Of a DNA stretch of 64,000 nucleotides, positions 23,401 through 37,086 are shown one piece after another. The DNA lies in NCBI GenBank assembly GCA_005406025.1, contig BGZK01000908.1:62001-126000 (forward strand), given 5' to 3'. A program made the position numbers and the translations under genes. Source of the stretch: Eumeta japonica (Eukaryota; Arthropoda; Insecta; Lepidoptera; Psychidae). Each line of letters starts with the position of its first letter. Position 1 is the first letter of the stretch. The notes beneath the pieces were generated by a model. It searched no databases. It saw only the letters and a program-made list of their open reading frames with translations, and was not told the origin of the DNA.

Positions 23401-26400
23401 TGCTCCTAAACATACTTAACAGTTTTTCTACTAATACTATTCATTAAATCTCATTTATTATTAGGTCATAACATCGTAAAATAAACCATTTATTTCAGAT
23501 ATCGCAATACAATTAATCATATTGACTTATTCTCTGGAATGCAAAGCATGCCGGAGAAGAAAACACTAACGAAATTTTGGGGAAGGAATTCGAAAAAAAC
23601 AAAGCAGATCCTAACAATGTTTATTGTTTCGAATCATAAAAAGCGACATGACTGGCTTTGACTGATATTGAAACAGGATAATGTTGCTTTAAACTCACAT
23701 TGCCCATAAGTAGATATAAGAAAGGGTATCTGGATGTCACTTCGGGTACGGCCCGCCTTAATCATTGAATCATCTATACCAGTTTTATACAATGTAGCAT
23801 ATGTCATGCATATGTTATAAACACGCTCAATATACCATTCGGTACCTTAAAGCGTCTTAAGGAATGTTATGATATATTTAGCTTATCGATCGATATTCGA
23901 GACGCCCGAAAACAAAATATTTATTATGTTGGTCGTCTGCGATGCCCTACCGAGTTTATCCGGAAGGGATCCGTTTTAAGATAAGACATATTTTATAGTA
24001 TTTTTATCGCTCGCGACGGACCGAACGGGCGCTACGACTAGACACGCCGTCTCCGATACGTCTACAGTTTATGGAGTCGGAGAATAGTGCCGAAACTTAC
24101 AGAGTGACATAACGCTTTAGATATAACATACGGGCGTGCGTAGGTATGCGTCTCGAACTGATTTACTGCCTAACTTTCGTCTCACGGGAGAAATGACTAT
24201 GGCTGCAGGGCGTATGATGAAGAGCTGTGTTAAAAACTCTCCGAGAGTTGCGTCATGGGCGATGTGATGATTATTTATATTATATAAAACATCTGCTTGT
24301 TAAGATCGCAACCTTGCCTCGTCAGCTGTTGGGAAATCGAGTTCACATCAAATTATCTATATGTATTAAAAAATTAAAATTTTGTCACGAATTCCATCCA
24401 ACTGGTTTTCTTAATTTTTTTTAATTAAAGGTATTAATGCGCAGTACTGGCACCAAGCATTGAAAATCACCTATTTCATATTTCTCAAACTTTCTTTCTC
24501 TACGTGCATGTCCAATTTTAATTGAGGTATGCGATTCGTTTTGGTCTAAGAACACTCGCCGAAACGAGCTCTTTTATTTGAGCTTTTGGTAGCTTAAATT
24601 GGTTGAATTTACTGACCATAATTTTTTGTTGTGTTAAGCGCTTATCTTAATTTTCACCTTTTTTAATTAAAAATTAATCAAATAACGCCTGCTTCGTCAG
24701 TTTTGGTAGGGAAGGTAAAAATAATCAAAGAACAGGTACAGTAACCATGCTATATTTAGAAAATACTAAATAACTGCTGAAGTACTTACACGTCAATAAA
24801 TTTATAAAAGAACGCATTGGGATAAAAGTGATGAGAATAAATTCACAAAAACAGATGTAATCTGATTCCAAATCTGATTACAAAAGTATTAAATAAATAC
24901 AACGAGATTCTAAAACAAACTTTCGTTGGGCTCGAACTTTTTACTCTAGGAAAGTTAAATTGGCGGAAATGGTTTTAACAAAGACACAACCACATCGATA
25001 GATACTATATTTTATTACGGCGAGTAAATGTTTGCAGCACGAGGAACACGGGCGGCGTACATATTTGTGCACGAATATTTAATTGAAATCCATGTTTTCC
25101 ATATTTTTGTAAATAAATAACGTTTGCTTTCCGGATGAAGGTAAACATTTAAAACGTAAGAAGTAATTTACATATATCTATCCATTGAAAATACACGCGT
25201 TAGAAATTTAATACCTTCAGTATAATCTATACAATTAAAAAAGATGCGATTGAGGTCGACTTTTGAAATTTTAAAATATATTTATACGATTTCACTCCAT
25301 CCATATTCTTTCGCATTAATATTTCAAATTGGATTTCGGCTGAGCACAACATATGCTCCCTCCTTAATTACCTCCCATTTGAAAGGGAGAGTATCCTAAA
25401 ATTAACGAAGCCATTTGAAATGATAAAACTGAAAGCCTTTAATAAATTCCCGAGGGATTTAAACTGGATTCTTTAAAATGGCCATATATTGCTGCTTTTG
25501 CCTTTAATATATTCTAAAACCTCTTTTAAACACCCCATCTGACAAGTCTTTTGAAGAGCTCCAATTCTCAGCTGAAAAGCTTCTTGGCAGCTTAAAACTC
25601 AAGTATCTACTCTTAATTTAATCATGAAGTTACAATCCTCGCTTTCGGGCCGTCGTGCTTCTTTGATTTCAGTTCACATGTCCGTTGGATTTTTAATCTA
25701 ATCTGCGTAGATACTATTAAAATAACTCTTAAATTCTACTAAATTGATGTTCGAAATAACAAAGTGTTTTTAAGTTTAAAATATTCAATTTCATGCAAAG
25801 ATATACAGTACTTCTTTTTTTTTAATACGATTATTTTGGAAACATTACTGTAATTTACAAACTACATTGACTAAAAGTTCTATTGTCCAGATCGAAAATT
25901 ATTAACAACAACAACAAATAAGACTAACATGTTCCTGTTAACACCCAAACTGAGTGGCGAGGAGAGCAAGTGATATGACAATTATGTAAAATATCTTTTT
26001 GATAAATAATTTTATACATTCTGACATGGTCATTATACATAGTTTAACGCCATACTTCGGTCTTTTAACTGTCACTCATATAAATTAGCTACCTAATATG
26101 GCCTTCATCATATACGTTTATTAAAAAGACCTTTTGAAGTTTGTTATGATATGTAATTGTTTATCATGTTCAGTGAACAAAAATAATCACGTTAAAGAAA
26201 TAACGTAAAAACTATAGACAGAACGAGTTTAACCATTGATTGCTGACAAGAGATATTTTCGAAATAGAAGATACTTCGTATAGCAACTGTGACTTGAAAT
26301 TAATTTTACTTAAAAAACTCTTGCAACTGAAAAACTAGGTAGAATTTTCATAAAATTAACTATTTAATTTGAAAATTATTTTTCATTAATTTAAGTAATA

Positions 26401-26890
26401 ACACTTTTCAGATTATAAATAGTAATAATCTTATAAATATTAGTCATAAACATATATGTGTAAACGTATACAAAATAATGTGGTTGAGCCATGATATGGT
26501 CAATTTTGTTGCAGCACGAAAATAGAGCAGCTCTACTGATCAGAAACCACATTCTCACAGAAAAAGAGATGTAGTATGTCTGCTGTCTACTGCACAGTGT
26601 GTGCTGTTGCATTTCGTCTAGTGAGTGAGAGTTCAGATAAGATAACAGATTTTTAAATAACATATTCTTTTCCAAAAGGCCGTTAACGCATTGGTGATTC
26701 CTATGGAATTGTGAGTATCCATGGACAGCGATAATGGGATGGGATAAGTTAGTTCTCAAAACTAGCTTTCATCTTTCTGGGCTTTGGTTCAACAATGAAT
26801 AAAACTGTACAAATAAAATGGAAGGCATAATTATGTATTTATACATTAAAGATATTTAAGAAAGAATTACAAAAAAAATGTTAATAATTA
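23401..26890. other. no gene seen
   Basis: AT-rich DNA without recognisable coding sequence. A slightly GC-richer stretch near 24005-24190 (CTCGCGACGGACCGAACGGG) shows no open frame of note. Nothing else supported. Confidence 0.45.
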
Positions 26891-26950
26891 ACAAAATAAG
26901 AGGGAACAAATTAAATGACCATTCATTTAATTTGTTCCCTCTTATTTTGT
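26891..26950. repeat. perfect hairpin with 28-bp arms
   Basis: Arms 26891-26918 (ACAAAATAAGAGGGAACAAA...) and 26923-26950 are exact reverse complements separated by the 4-nt loop CCAT. It would form an uninterrupted 28-bp stem as RNA or cruciform DNA. Isolated from genes; 160 bp upstream of a mariner copy. Confidence 0.95.
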
Positions 26951-27109
26951 CTTTTTATTATTGTAGTCTTAAACTAAAATCTGAGATAATGGTATTTTCG
27001 TTGAAACTATCAAATGTAAAATACAATTGAATTAGTGACTCTTGTTTAGATTTTTATAGAACTATTAATAACAATATATATTAAATGATAAATACACTGA
27101 ACGACATAT

Positions 27110-28342
27110 TAGGTGGAGTAAAATGTTTTTTCATATTTTATAAGTAGAAAGTTGCAGGAAGATCTTTTAGGTTGTACTGTTTGTATCTGACTAGATTTGA
27201 TACTGTTAAATAGATGACATTTTTAAAAAGGAAAATTAAGAAGCAAAAAAGTGTTCCACGTTTTTTGTATTGTTTTCTGTTCATAAAACGAGTGAATCTT
27301 AGGTAGAAATTCGATATATTTTGAGGTTTTATTACAAAAAAGGGATAAATATGACACAAGCCGAGAAAAAAATAATTGAGACGCTTATGGATCTAATGTT
27401 GCACAAAACTGGTTGAAGCGTTTTCGGTTTGGTAATTTTGATGTCAAAGATCCAATAGACCTTTTACAGATAAAGTTGATGTTATTTTAAAATAAGTAGA
27501 GCAAGAGCGACATATTAGTTTTTACGACATAGCTGAAGAACTGGGGATTGATCATAAAACAATTTTGACCCATTTGAAAAATGCTGGATATACAAAAAAA
27601 GCTCGAAACTTGAGACCCACACGAACTCACCGAAGGAAATATAATAAATCGTGTACTCATTTACGATTTTGTATTGAAACGTAATGAAAACGAACCGTTT
27701 TTGAAAATATTGATGGATAGGGATAAAAATGGATTACCTACTTACGACAAGAACGTGCGAGAAAGATCATAGTCAAAATGCTAGCAAGCTCCACAGACTA
27801 TAGCGAAACCCGGATTAATTCACAATAAGTTGATGTTATGTCTATCATTGGATTGAAAGGGTATTATTCATTATGGGGTTTTACTGCCGCGCAAAACCAT
27901 CAGTTCGGATCTCCAATGCCAAAAGCTGATAAGACTCAAGGAAGAAGTAGAGTCAGGCAAAAGAAAAAACGGCCAGAATCGAGGAAAAGAAAGGGTATGG
28001 TTTTTTACCATGATTACGCCACACCACACACCTTTGTCCGCTCAGAAAATATTGAGAGCATTTAGTTGGGAAGTGTTAATGCATTCACCATATAGCTCTG
28101 ACCTTGCACCCTCAGATTTTTACCTGTTTCTGTCTCTTCAGAATTCTTTAGGTAATGTTAGACTAACATTAAGAGAGGACTGTCAAAACTACTTGTCGCA
28201 GTTTTTGATCAGAAGTCACAAAATTTCTACAACAGTGGGATTATTTCACTCCCTACAAAATGGCAATAAGTTGTTGAACAAAATGCTTATATATATTTTA
28301 GTTAAATATATAAAATACGAAAAAACCTTTTCCCCGACCCTA
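27110..28342 (+). pseudogene. full-length mariner (mori-like), inactivated
   Basis: Ends TTAGGTGGAGTAAAATGTTTTTTCATATTTTAT (left, degenerate) and, inverted, TAGGGTCGGGGAAAAGGTTT (right) flank about 1.23 kb, the usual mariner size, bordered by TA. The plus strand shows WLKRFRFGNFDVKD, DIAEELGIDHKTILTHLKNAGYTKK, RNENEPFLK, YYSLWGF and YHDYATPHT (second catalytic Asp kept), SPYSSDLAPSDFYLF (third Asp kept) and EDCQNYLSQF. Frameshifts and stops break it throughout. It is a closer relative of the 7.6-kb copy than of the 29.7-kb copy. Confidence 0.88.
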
Positions 28343-29667
28343 TATTTTACTTATAGACAACTTTCTATTGAATTGTAATACTTATGAATAAATGAACCGT
28401 CTGTGAATATCGATAATATTTCGAAATATACATTTATAATTCAATACATTAACAGAATCAAAAAAGTTCGAAATTTTCCATGTCTTAATATGGGTGCTTA
28501 TAATGACGACCATAATTTAGAATTTGCTGTACAAAGTGAGAAAAGATTTTCGACGAAAGTTCCATATAACATTGAAAAAAAAAATTGAAGAACTGAAACT
28601 CTGCTGTGACAGAAATAAACTAGTATGCAAAAAACAAAAAGAAAAATATTCTTGTCGAAAAGCATAGCTTGAAATTCTTCTATTGATTTCGCGTATTCAA
28701 TGATGTAGAAAACTATTTAAACTAATCAATTTATTGAATCCAATTATACATGCAAATAGAGCTACCTTCAAGATTTATCCATTGTCGCAGGCTGCTCTGA
28801 CAATAATATACTGAGCTGACCCCGCACAAATCATAACAGTTTTAGATAAAATGTAGAGACAAAATGTATTAAGGTTTTTAGTTTTCTTAAAGATACTTTT
28901 TATTTATTTAAAAAATCAAAATATATTTCAGGCATTGTACACTATAAACTCAAGAAATGGCATCAGTTTATGGTATTCACGAGATCGAATAGTCTTACGT
29001 TATTGGGGCGATTAAAAATTGATTGGTGTATGGAGTGTTGATTATTTATGCATATAGCTGTTGAGTTCGTGAATCAAAAGCGTACGTGTTATAATTTACA
29101 CGAAAATACGAAACTTTTAGTACATCGACTGTATCTAGTTTATTGTCTAGCATTCGTAATTCACCTGGATCACCAACGACACCTGATTGGTGAAATCTGG
29201 TCAGTAGTTTAGGTTGTATGAGGTGACAAACTACCTTATGTATAAAATAATCATTTCTAGTGTCGCCGGGCTATAAGTCAAATCAGGTAGATAATAATTT
29301 ACAAATCAAAAAGAAAGACTTGGAAAAAAAGATACAGATTTTTTTATTTCCTTTGGCAGTTGTAAATGTCCGAAACATTTGAAATTGGGAATATATAATA
29401 TAAACGAAAGATTATTTTTCCTGAATTTTGCACTGACGTAAAAAAAAAAGGAAAAATAATGGAACGTTTCAGAATATAAAACAGAAACTATACGATTACG
29501 AACTATGTAGGGTCAATTGGCTTCCTAATTTCGGAAATAAGTTACAAGAAAAGCATTATGTCATGTCTTTCTGGTAAAAACAAATATGATATAAATTATT
29601 TGTTTTTTTTTTATTTTGCCTTTTTATACTAATTATATTATTATATACACACATATAGACTAAAAGA
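28343..29667. other. no gene seen
   Basis: AT-rich intergenic DNA between two mariner fossils. No coding, RNA or repeat signal recognised beyond short A/T runs. Confidence 0.45.
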
Positions 29668-30720
29668 AACCCTGTAAGTGGGTCAATCTGAAAGTCCTTA
29701 AAAAATTAAAAACTAAACAAACTAACAAGTTATTTTTATTATTATTGTTTTCCAAAATAGTGTTCGTCAAGACCAATACATCGCTGCATTCGATGTAACA
29801 ATTAAGAGAAATATTTTGCCCACTCGTACTAAAGGCTCGCTTTGACGGCTTTTTCACACGAGGCCACAGCTTCCTCGGTGTCCGCAAATCACTTTCCTCA
29901 AAGTTTTTCTTTTATTTTAAGCTATTAATAAAAATCGCATGGTGCAAAGTCGGAATTGTAAGGCGGGTGAGTCAATATTTCTATACTTAACCTCCCAAAA
30001 TAGTTGTTTGCTTGGCGGTATGTGGTGAGGCGTTAGCATGATAAAGTAGAGTTCTACTGCGAGGTCGTTTTTCTCAATCTTTTTCCAAAACCAGAGGCAA
30101 ACAATTATTAGTGTATCAGTCTGCATTGATCGTTTTTTTATCTTCCAAAACAATTGTTACATAATAATCTGTCATTCTGAAGAAAGAGCTATCACCTTTT
30201 TTCGACGTTTCCACCTCGTATTGATTTAGTAGGCAACTACTCGAAAAGGAACACTTACTGAGCACACTGTCTTTTGCTTTTGGAATAGTAACAGTAAATC
30301 CAGCTTTCGTCACCTGTACCTATATGTATACAGCATTTGAGTCACCACCGGCAAATCTTTACATCATTTCGCGTCAGCAATTACCACGACGGAGTTTTGA
30401 GAGAGTACAAAGTTTCTCAATCACGAAATGTTCATGAAGAATTCTGTACACTTGACTCATATCGATGCCTAAGCTTGTCCGAATTATTCTTTTTCCGTCT
30501 CTATCAAGAGCCGCATATCACTGATGTTGTCTTTGGTCGTCGCCGCATAAGGACATCCCTCATTCAATCGGTTAGATTAGAGCGACCACGTTTGAACTCG
30601 TTAAATCAGTTACAAAAGTGGTAAAGAATGTAGCTTCATAATGAAAGGCCAACCGAAGTTCGTCATAACTCTCTTCTTGGTTTAAATGGCAACGAAAGTC
30701 ACAGAAAGTCATTATATTAA
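29668..30720 (-). pseudogene. mariner transposase fossil, second lineage (THPPY/APCDF type)
   Basis: On the minus strand the frames read in order: TNFGW, GISMSQVYRILHEHF, TGDESWIY (first catalytic Asp kept), a broken middle with TTIVLEDKKTINAD, LYHANASPHTAKQ (HDNASSHTA expected, so the Asp is lost), LTHPPYNSDFAPCDFY (third Asp kept), EKL, FADTEEAVASCEKAVKASL, YEWAKYFS and RMQRCIGLDEHYFGK at the end. This belongs to the mariner group whose transposases end RMQ-RCI-G-YFE, distinct from the mori-like copies. A tail GACTTTCAGATTGACCC lies at 29679-29695. Several stops and frameshifts. Confidence 0.85.
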
Positions 30721-31290
30721 AATTTTCTCGCGTTAAATTCATTTAACAAGTTAAACAGTTTTCTTTTTGCCGCCACGCGCAGTGTAGGGTTCAGTAGTTG
30801 CCCGTCACAGTATATGGATATAGAACGGACAAGCCTTTTGTTTGATACTATGAACCTATTCATTGAGTTCACGGTTTAACGGCTAATAACATCTAAAACG
30901 GGCCCATATAGGAGAGATATTAAGGATATTATGATTTTATATTTCCATAATTTTACATGGTTTATAAACTTATATTCAATATCTATTTTAAACAACAACG
31001 TCATCAAGAAATTTTCAATGGAATTTGTATGAAATTTCGTTTTCTACTTCTCCAAATATATTTTGAAAATTAGACGTTTATTTCTCGTTAACTTGTAAAG
31101 CCTACTTATCTGTGACAGCTTTCCTTTTAACTTTGTTATATATGCTATTGTCGTATTTTTTTCACATATCGAACTATAACCATTTACCTGTTAGGTGCAG
31201 GGAAGGGGACACACAATTGACAATTACTAATTTAATTCTTAGTATTTCGAAAACGGTTTTCTAAATATAGAAAAAAGGTTTTTACGGATC
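30721..31290. other. no gene seen
   Basis: AT-rich DNA following the mariner fossil; nothing recognised. Confidence 0.4.
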
Positions 31291-31880
31291 CCAATGTTTT
31301 TGAATGAGTTATTCAAATATACCGCACACCGTGGGATAGACGACAAAATTCATCTACGGACGAACGGAGATGGCAAAACTCCAAAGGTTCCTCGTCGCGT
31401 ACGGAACCCTAAACATGTTGCTTGTTGGGACGCATTTCTTCAGAACAACTGGCCCGATTTGACTGTTCTTTTAATGTTTGTAATATTCCGAATAAGGTTC
31501 TTAGGGGAAGAAAAACTGGAAAATTTGCCGGGAAAATTGAAAAATTCTATAACAACTGAGTGCTTATCTTCTGTGGAATTTTTGTATGAACTTTAAGACC
31601 ATAACTCAGGATTCGAAAGGGAGAACTAATATCAACGGAATTGAAATTACGAGCAACATTGAGATCGGGATCAAAAACAGAAGCGAGATCGTTTTAACAT
31701 AAAATAATTTAACGGCAGTACGTATTCTTTCAATACAATTCGATCAGAACTGAATCGAGAATGGATTCGGGATGGACCGGAATCGGAATCGCAAACGGAA
31801 CGAGGATCACGATCATAGATAACTTAGCGATTGGTCTTTGAAATATGATGAAATTTATCCTCTGTCCGTACGGGCGGAGC
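31291..31880 (+). mobile_element. dispersed repeat with LINE-tail-like start and GATC-rich tract
   Basis: CGTCGCGTACGGAACCCTAA (31395-31414) resembles a common lepidopteran LINE tail. From 31490 the sequence parallels 39930-40060. A purine-rich tract follows (31640-31810: GAGATCGGGATCAAAAAC, GGACCGGAATCGGAATCG). It ends CGGGCGGAGCCGCGAG at about 31885. An open frame of 100 codons at 31294-31596 shows no domain and is taken as part of the repeat. Confidence 0.45.
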
Positions 31881-32004
31881 CGCGAGTTTGCATTAGATTG
31901 TCCTCTTGAGATCCTAGGCAGCTAGTCTATTTCCAGAATGATGTGCTTAGATCTAAATGTATGTTAATAATGGTGTGTATGCAAATTTGTAGTTATTGGT
32001 GCTG

Positions 32005-32207
32005 CAGAATAAAAAAAAATGCGCTTGTGTGTGTAACTTTTATGTGTGTTTGAAGTAAAACTTTTTGTTTGGCGTTGTAGCAGATGTTACTACTGAATGA
32101 TTAAGTCACGTTACTTATTTACGTGCAGCGTATATAGAGATCACTAGATAGAAAAGGTTAAAAAACACATTTTGATGTCCATCGGTCGTAGCCGCCGGCA
32201 CAGCTAG
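32005..32207 (+). mobile_element. Helitron-like 3' fragment
   Basis: Ends CGTAGCCGCCGGCACAGCTAGT, with the family hairpin and CTAG terminus. The upstream GTGTGTGTAACTTTTATGTG and TTTTGTTTGGCGTTGTAGC are typical internal words of these non-autonomous elements. A second, shorter tail-like piece (GGGCAGAGCGGCCGG) sits at 32291. Confidence 0.4.
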
Positions 32208-32299
32208 TTATTAATAAAATAATTATTAATAAACATAAATAAAAGAATATAACTTTATATAAAAAAAGAAGAATCTCCTTTATGTCTAACCGGGCAGAG

Positions 32300-35200
32300 C
32301 GGCCGGTACACCGTTATAAATAAAACTTATAAAGATAAAATTAGGGTTAACATATAAAATCGCTGTTTTTGAATGCTGGCCATTTTTATTTAAATATTTC
32401 TAGTTTGGCGACAAATTCGAAATTCAAATTGCAAATGTGGAAATTGAGTAAAATAAAACATAAATTTTATTCAACGTCAGTTTCGTTCAAATGAAGATAT
32501 CAGGTACTTTCAAGTCGCGCCTATAGAAGTTTTATTTTAAAAATAATTTTAAATACATCACTTTATTTCTTTCACTTGTAAGGCCGGGCCGCGCCTTGTA
32601 AAATCTTAGGTAAAACTAAATTAAAATATCGTAGATAATAGAAATGGTAAGTATAAAACGATTCTTATTCAAAAACCACACCTGATACACCGCAAACCTT
32701 ATCAAAAATATTAATCTTTCTCTCTAGAGAAATCGATAGGATTTACTGTTATACATCAAAAACTTTCAACACTAAATAAAAAAATCCGGTAAAACCAAAT
32801 GTGCATGTCTTAAGCGCTCGTGCCATACGTATGTTATTTAAATTATAGGTTTATGATAACATATGAGTTTTTCACAAAAAACTCTTTTTTAATTTTGATT
32901 TTCAAAGTTTTATAGTAAACTTGAATCGAAAAAAGGATAGGTAATTTCATATTTATTAGACATCACAATGCAAAATAAACTACTTCACGCTCTATATCAA
33001 CCTCTATTTTAGATATTTAAGCGAAATGGCGGATCAAAACATGAATAATTACCAGTTAAAAAATTCAATGACAGCTAATCGGTACCATATCTAGCTGTAA
33101 TTTTCAACAGTTCTTCCCAATCGATTAGTGATGAGATTGGAAAAGAACTTAAGTTTAAAAGTTAAATAGTTTTTTAGTTATCGTGGTCACATCCAGTGTA
33201 GACGGGATTTTCAGGGGACATTAGAAGCATACCTACGCTCGCGCTTTAGGCATGCAATAAGTATGAATTCGCGAAACTGACAATTAATACTTAATTTTTT
33301 TGGGCTCGAAAATAACTCCAACTTTCTAGGTAACCTATAAAGTTTACGTTTTTAGGGATATATATTTGATCTAGATAACAACAGCAATATCATTGAATAC
33401 ATTGCTCTCTTAAAAGCTTTCAAGTAAGGCTGAATGACTACCCGTTATTTACACAAAAGGTTATTGGTTTTGTGAATATTTTAGTGAACGTTTAGCGTAC
33501 ACAGATTCTGCTTTTGGTATATTGAAATATTATTATGGATGACATAAAAATATATATATTCATTACAAACTAATAGTAATAGGTATATTAATTTATAGGG
33601 TATAATTGATATATCAACATAATACATAGTTAAAGATGTGTAATTTACATTGTATTTGAAAATAAAAATAGACATAAAACTAGGCGTGGAGGAAGGTGAA
33701 AAAATATGACTTTATTTTCAATGAAAGTTGCTTTCGTTTAAGATAAAAGCTGGTAATTAAGGAATCGTATTAGTTATAAGTCATTACTTATACAGTTAAA
33801 AAGGATGAAACATACATACGTACAAACATACGAATACAATAATACACACATCAATCACGTTCGCTGTCGCGCACTCCTTAGGTCACGAGGATGATAGCCG
33901 CGCGTCGCCCGCGGGGAAAACATCTCTAACAAGGAAGAAGCCCGCGCAGTGGAAGCCTGTCCATGAAACGGAGTGGTTTTATTCAGTGAGCCTCTTCCCG
34001 TAGTAAAAATATCTAACGATGTATAAATCCATTCCCGCGTAAGAGCCAAAGTTTATTCTTAGGTAGGGCATCCGAAACGATTCTGATAGGTTTGGAGAAA
34101 AAGGGAGAAATAAAAAAAGTCGTTTTTATTACAAATTCTTATAGCTGCATATATTTTTGTACACATAATAAGTAAAGATCAAGTAATCGTCTTAACTATA
34201 TTTACAATTAATTTCATTCATCAATGTTTTTTGCTTATTCCATACCTATTCAATTGTGAATTCATAATTTTCCATTATAGTAAGAATGAAAATTAGAAAT
34301 CTCCAACACTTATCATTTAATAACTAAAATATGGCTTATTTCAGTTCTTTACATTATTACGAATTAAGTACGAAAACAATACATTTATTATTATATTATA
34401 TAATGTATAATCTATTTAACCTAAATTACATGACGTTTGGTTCAGGCACTAATACAAACGGAAAAACTTAAAAAAAAAAAAGATATTACTCTAAAAAAGT
34501 GGCCAAAAATAGCATTCATGCATATAATTAAAGTCTATTGAAGAGCGCCGCTTTTAAAGAAATCACATTTAAATAGTGTCTGTTATATGTTAGGTTCGGC
34601 AAGTCGGCCATATTTCGCGATTGCTCTTCACGACTTTTAAATCTTAAAATATTTAGATATATTCCGATAACGATATTGCCTTTCGAATGCTAAATAGTTC
34701 ACGTAGGGCCCTTTTCAATGGCGATCAGTATTTTTATAAAGTTAAACACCACTTTATTATTTTTACTTACTATTCGCAGGCTCTATTGATTCTTTCTAAG
34801 AATGTATTTGTTTTGAATAATTAAACGGTGTATTTTAACGGTGAAATAATGCAAATTTTAAATATAAGATGTGTTGAGACACTTCAATTTGAAAAGCTTT
34901 ACGTACACAATGACATTTTTATGAGACGAAAGCGAATCAAATCTGTGACACCAGCTCGCGACTTATTAAATACGTTTCTTAATAATTACTGAGGGTTTAA
35001 AGATCTTCCTTCTATTTTTAATATCAATCTCCATAATTGTGTTTACAATTGTGTTCTACCTCGTAGCAATATTACAAAATGATGCCATTAAAGAAATACA
35101 TACGATTAAATTCTTCTTTTTAGCTGTGCATAAATTTTAAAGACGTTAGCTAGGCTTATCACAGACATAAATTTGTCACCCAAAATACAGGGTCGATGTT

Positions 35201-37083
35201 AAGTATGATGCGAAAGTTTGTAAATAATCTCACGTTTGGTGTCGTTATATATCTAAATTATGAGAATCACTACCAAATTGGCAACAAATTGCGATACTAA
35301 TTTGCGTCATACACATTAGATTTTATTATTTTTTATTTGTACTGTATAAGCAATATTTAAAGGTAAACCTGATAAGGAATAACTACAATAAGATCAGTCA
35401 AAAAATAAATTAATCATACAGAAATATATGCAAATAAAACACATAAATAAATAAAAATACTGAAAGTCGCAACAATGAAATGAAGCTCAAGTGTACTTAG
35501 ATTGCATTCGTTATTGAAGCATATATAACAATATTTAGTTTTTCCATTTTTTACTGCGCCTGAACAGAAAAAGATACTTTTGAAACTTTTTACACACATA
35601 AATACTAAAGTATGAAATAAAAACTTTGAATGTGAAGATACATTACAGGTGGGTCTTAAATTCTTAACTAGCATTAATTAGCAAAATATAAACCTAACAT
35701 TCAACCCAAGACGTACAAATTTCTTATCGTTTTCGTGAGTTGGACGAGCATACGATTAATAAATATCTATCATAAATGCCATTATTATTGCGGTCCTTGT
35801 TTGGCACAAGTAATACGTGTTTCCATAGATAGTCGTCACATTTGAAACTAAATATCGTACATAATTGAAACTAACAATAATATAGTCAAATAGATGATTC
35901 GTTAAACACTATATCGAATAGTGTTCAACGAATATTAATCTTAAAGGAAATAATCGAGGCGATACTAGGATTATTCTCATAAAGCAATTTTATATGTATA
36001 TACAAAGACGTTGATCCCACAACAATAATCCTTAATACTATCGACGTCATTACAGTATAGCCTTAGAAAAATACTTATCTAACAAACGAACTAGATTTGG
36101 GAGGTGCCAAACTATTACCGATCTGAATTACGTAATCGGCCCGAATTAAGCTGTACACAATAAAGATATACATTATTAGCCCGGGTAAGTTCCGCGCGCT
36201 TTCACTTTTCGCACGGTCTAGCCCGAGCTTTAAAGCGGAAAAAATATATTCGATTTGTAAGTTCGCAGGTCAATATCCAGTCCCATAGGCTGAGCAACGT
36301 TTGCGACCGGTTTTATTCATTAATATAATTAAGTAAAAGCTTTGATATACTAGTGCGATATCAGGCGATGAATACAATCTAGGTAGCAAATTCATCTTAT
36401 GTGACGAAACGTCTACTATAAGACCAATTCATAGAAATAAAACAAAAAGGTAAGTATACAAAATTTTTCGGCATCATTTTGCAGGTCTTTTCGTAAGTAA
36501 TGTTGGTAATAATTTATTAAGCAATGCTATAAAAAGCATAAACACGTAAATGTATTGAATCAGTAGATTCAGTTAATTGTTGAAGTGTCAATATATAACG
36601 ATCGATTTCGATAATCAGAGTTATATAAATATCAAATATATAACATACACTAGTACAGTAGTAACTATGGAATTAATAGGCAAATATATATATACATATA
36701 TATCACAAATTCATACTACACTTTAATTTAGATTTTCCGGCTAACTTCTGTTTTACTATTTATACCGCAATGGTATTTTTAAATGATCGTGTCGAAACGT
36801 TCTCAAATTAGGTGACTTAGGTCTTTATATCAATGTTAAAAGACTTACAAACTTACCAAACTGCATTTCGATGCTCAGAGCAAGAAGTCGCCTTATAAAA
36901 ATTCATTTACAGACGTTTTCGATTTACTGGAATTCCAAATTAGACATAATCCTTGGAATAAATATTACACTGTATACTTGCGAAAATACTTGAAAATGAC
37001 GCCAATATTTACTGAATATTTGGTATGTATTTGAAGTTAACAAATGAAAATAGATGAAATAAATGTAAAATAAAAAGCAACGA
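32300..37083. other. long AT-rich stretch, no gene seen
   Basis: No recognisable coding sequence, RNA gene or full repeat. The one GC-richer patch, 33850-34070 (GCCGCGCGTCGCCCGCGGGG), is CpG-dense and may be an old repeat fragment or a regulatory element; its translations match nothing I recognise. A second small GC patch lies at 36181-36225. Confidence 0.4.
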
Positions 37084-37086
37084 TAA

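Noticed and set aside
26391..26759. 122-codon minus-strand open frame
   Set aside because: No domain, low-complexity Tyr/Ile/His-rich translation typical of AT-rich non-coding DNA.
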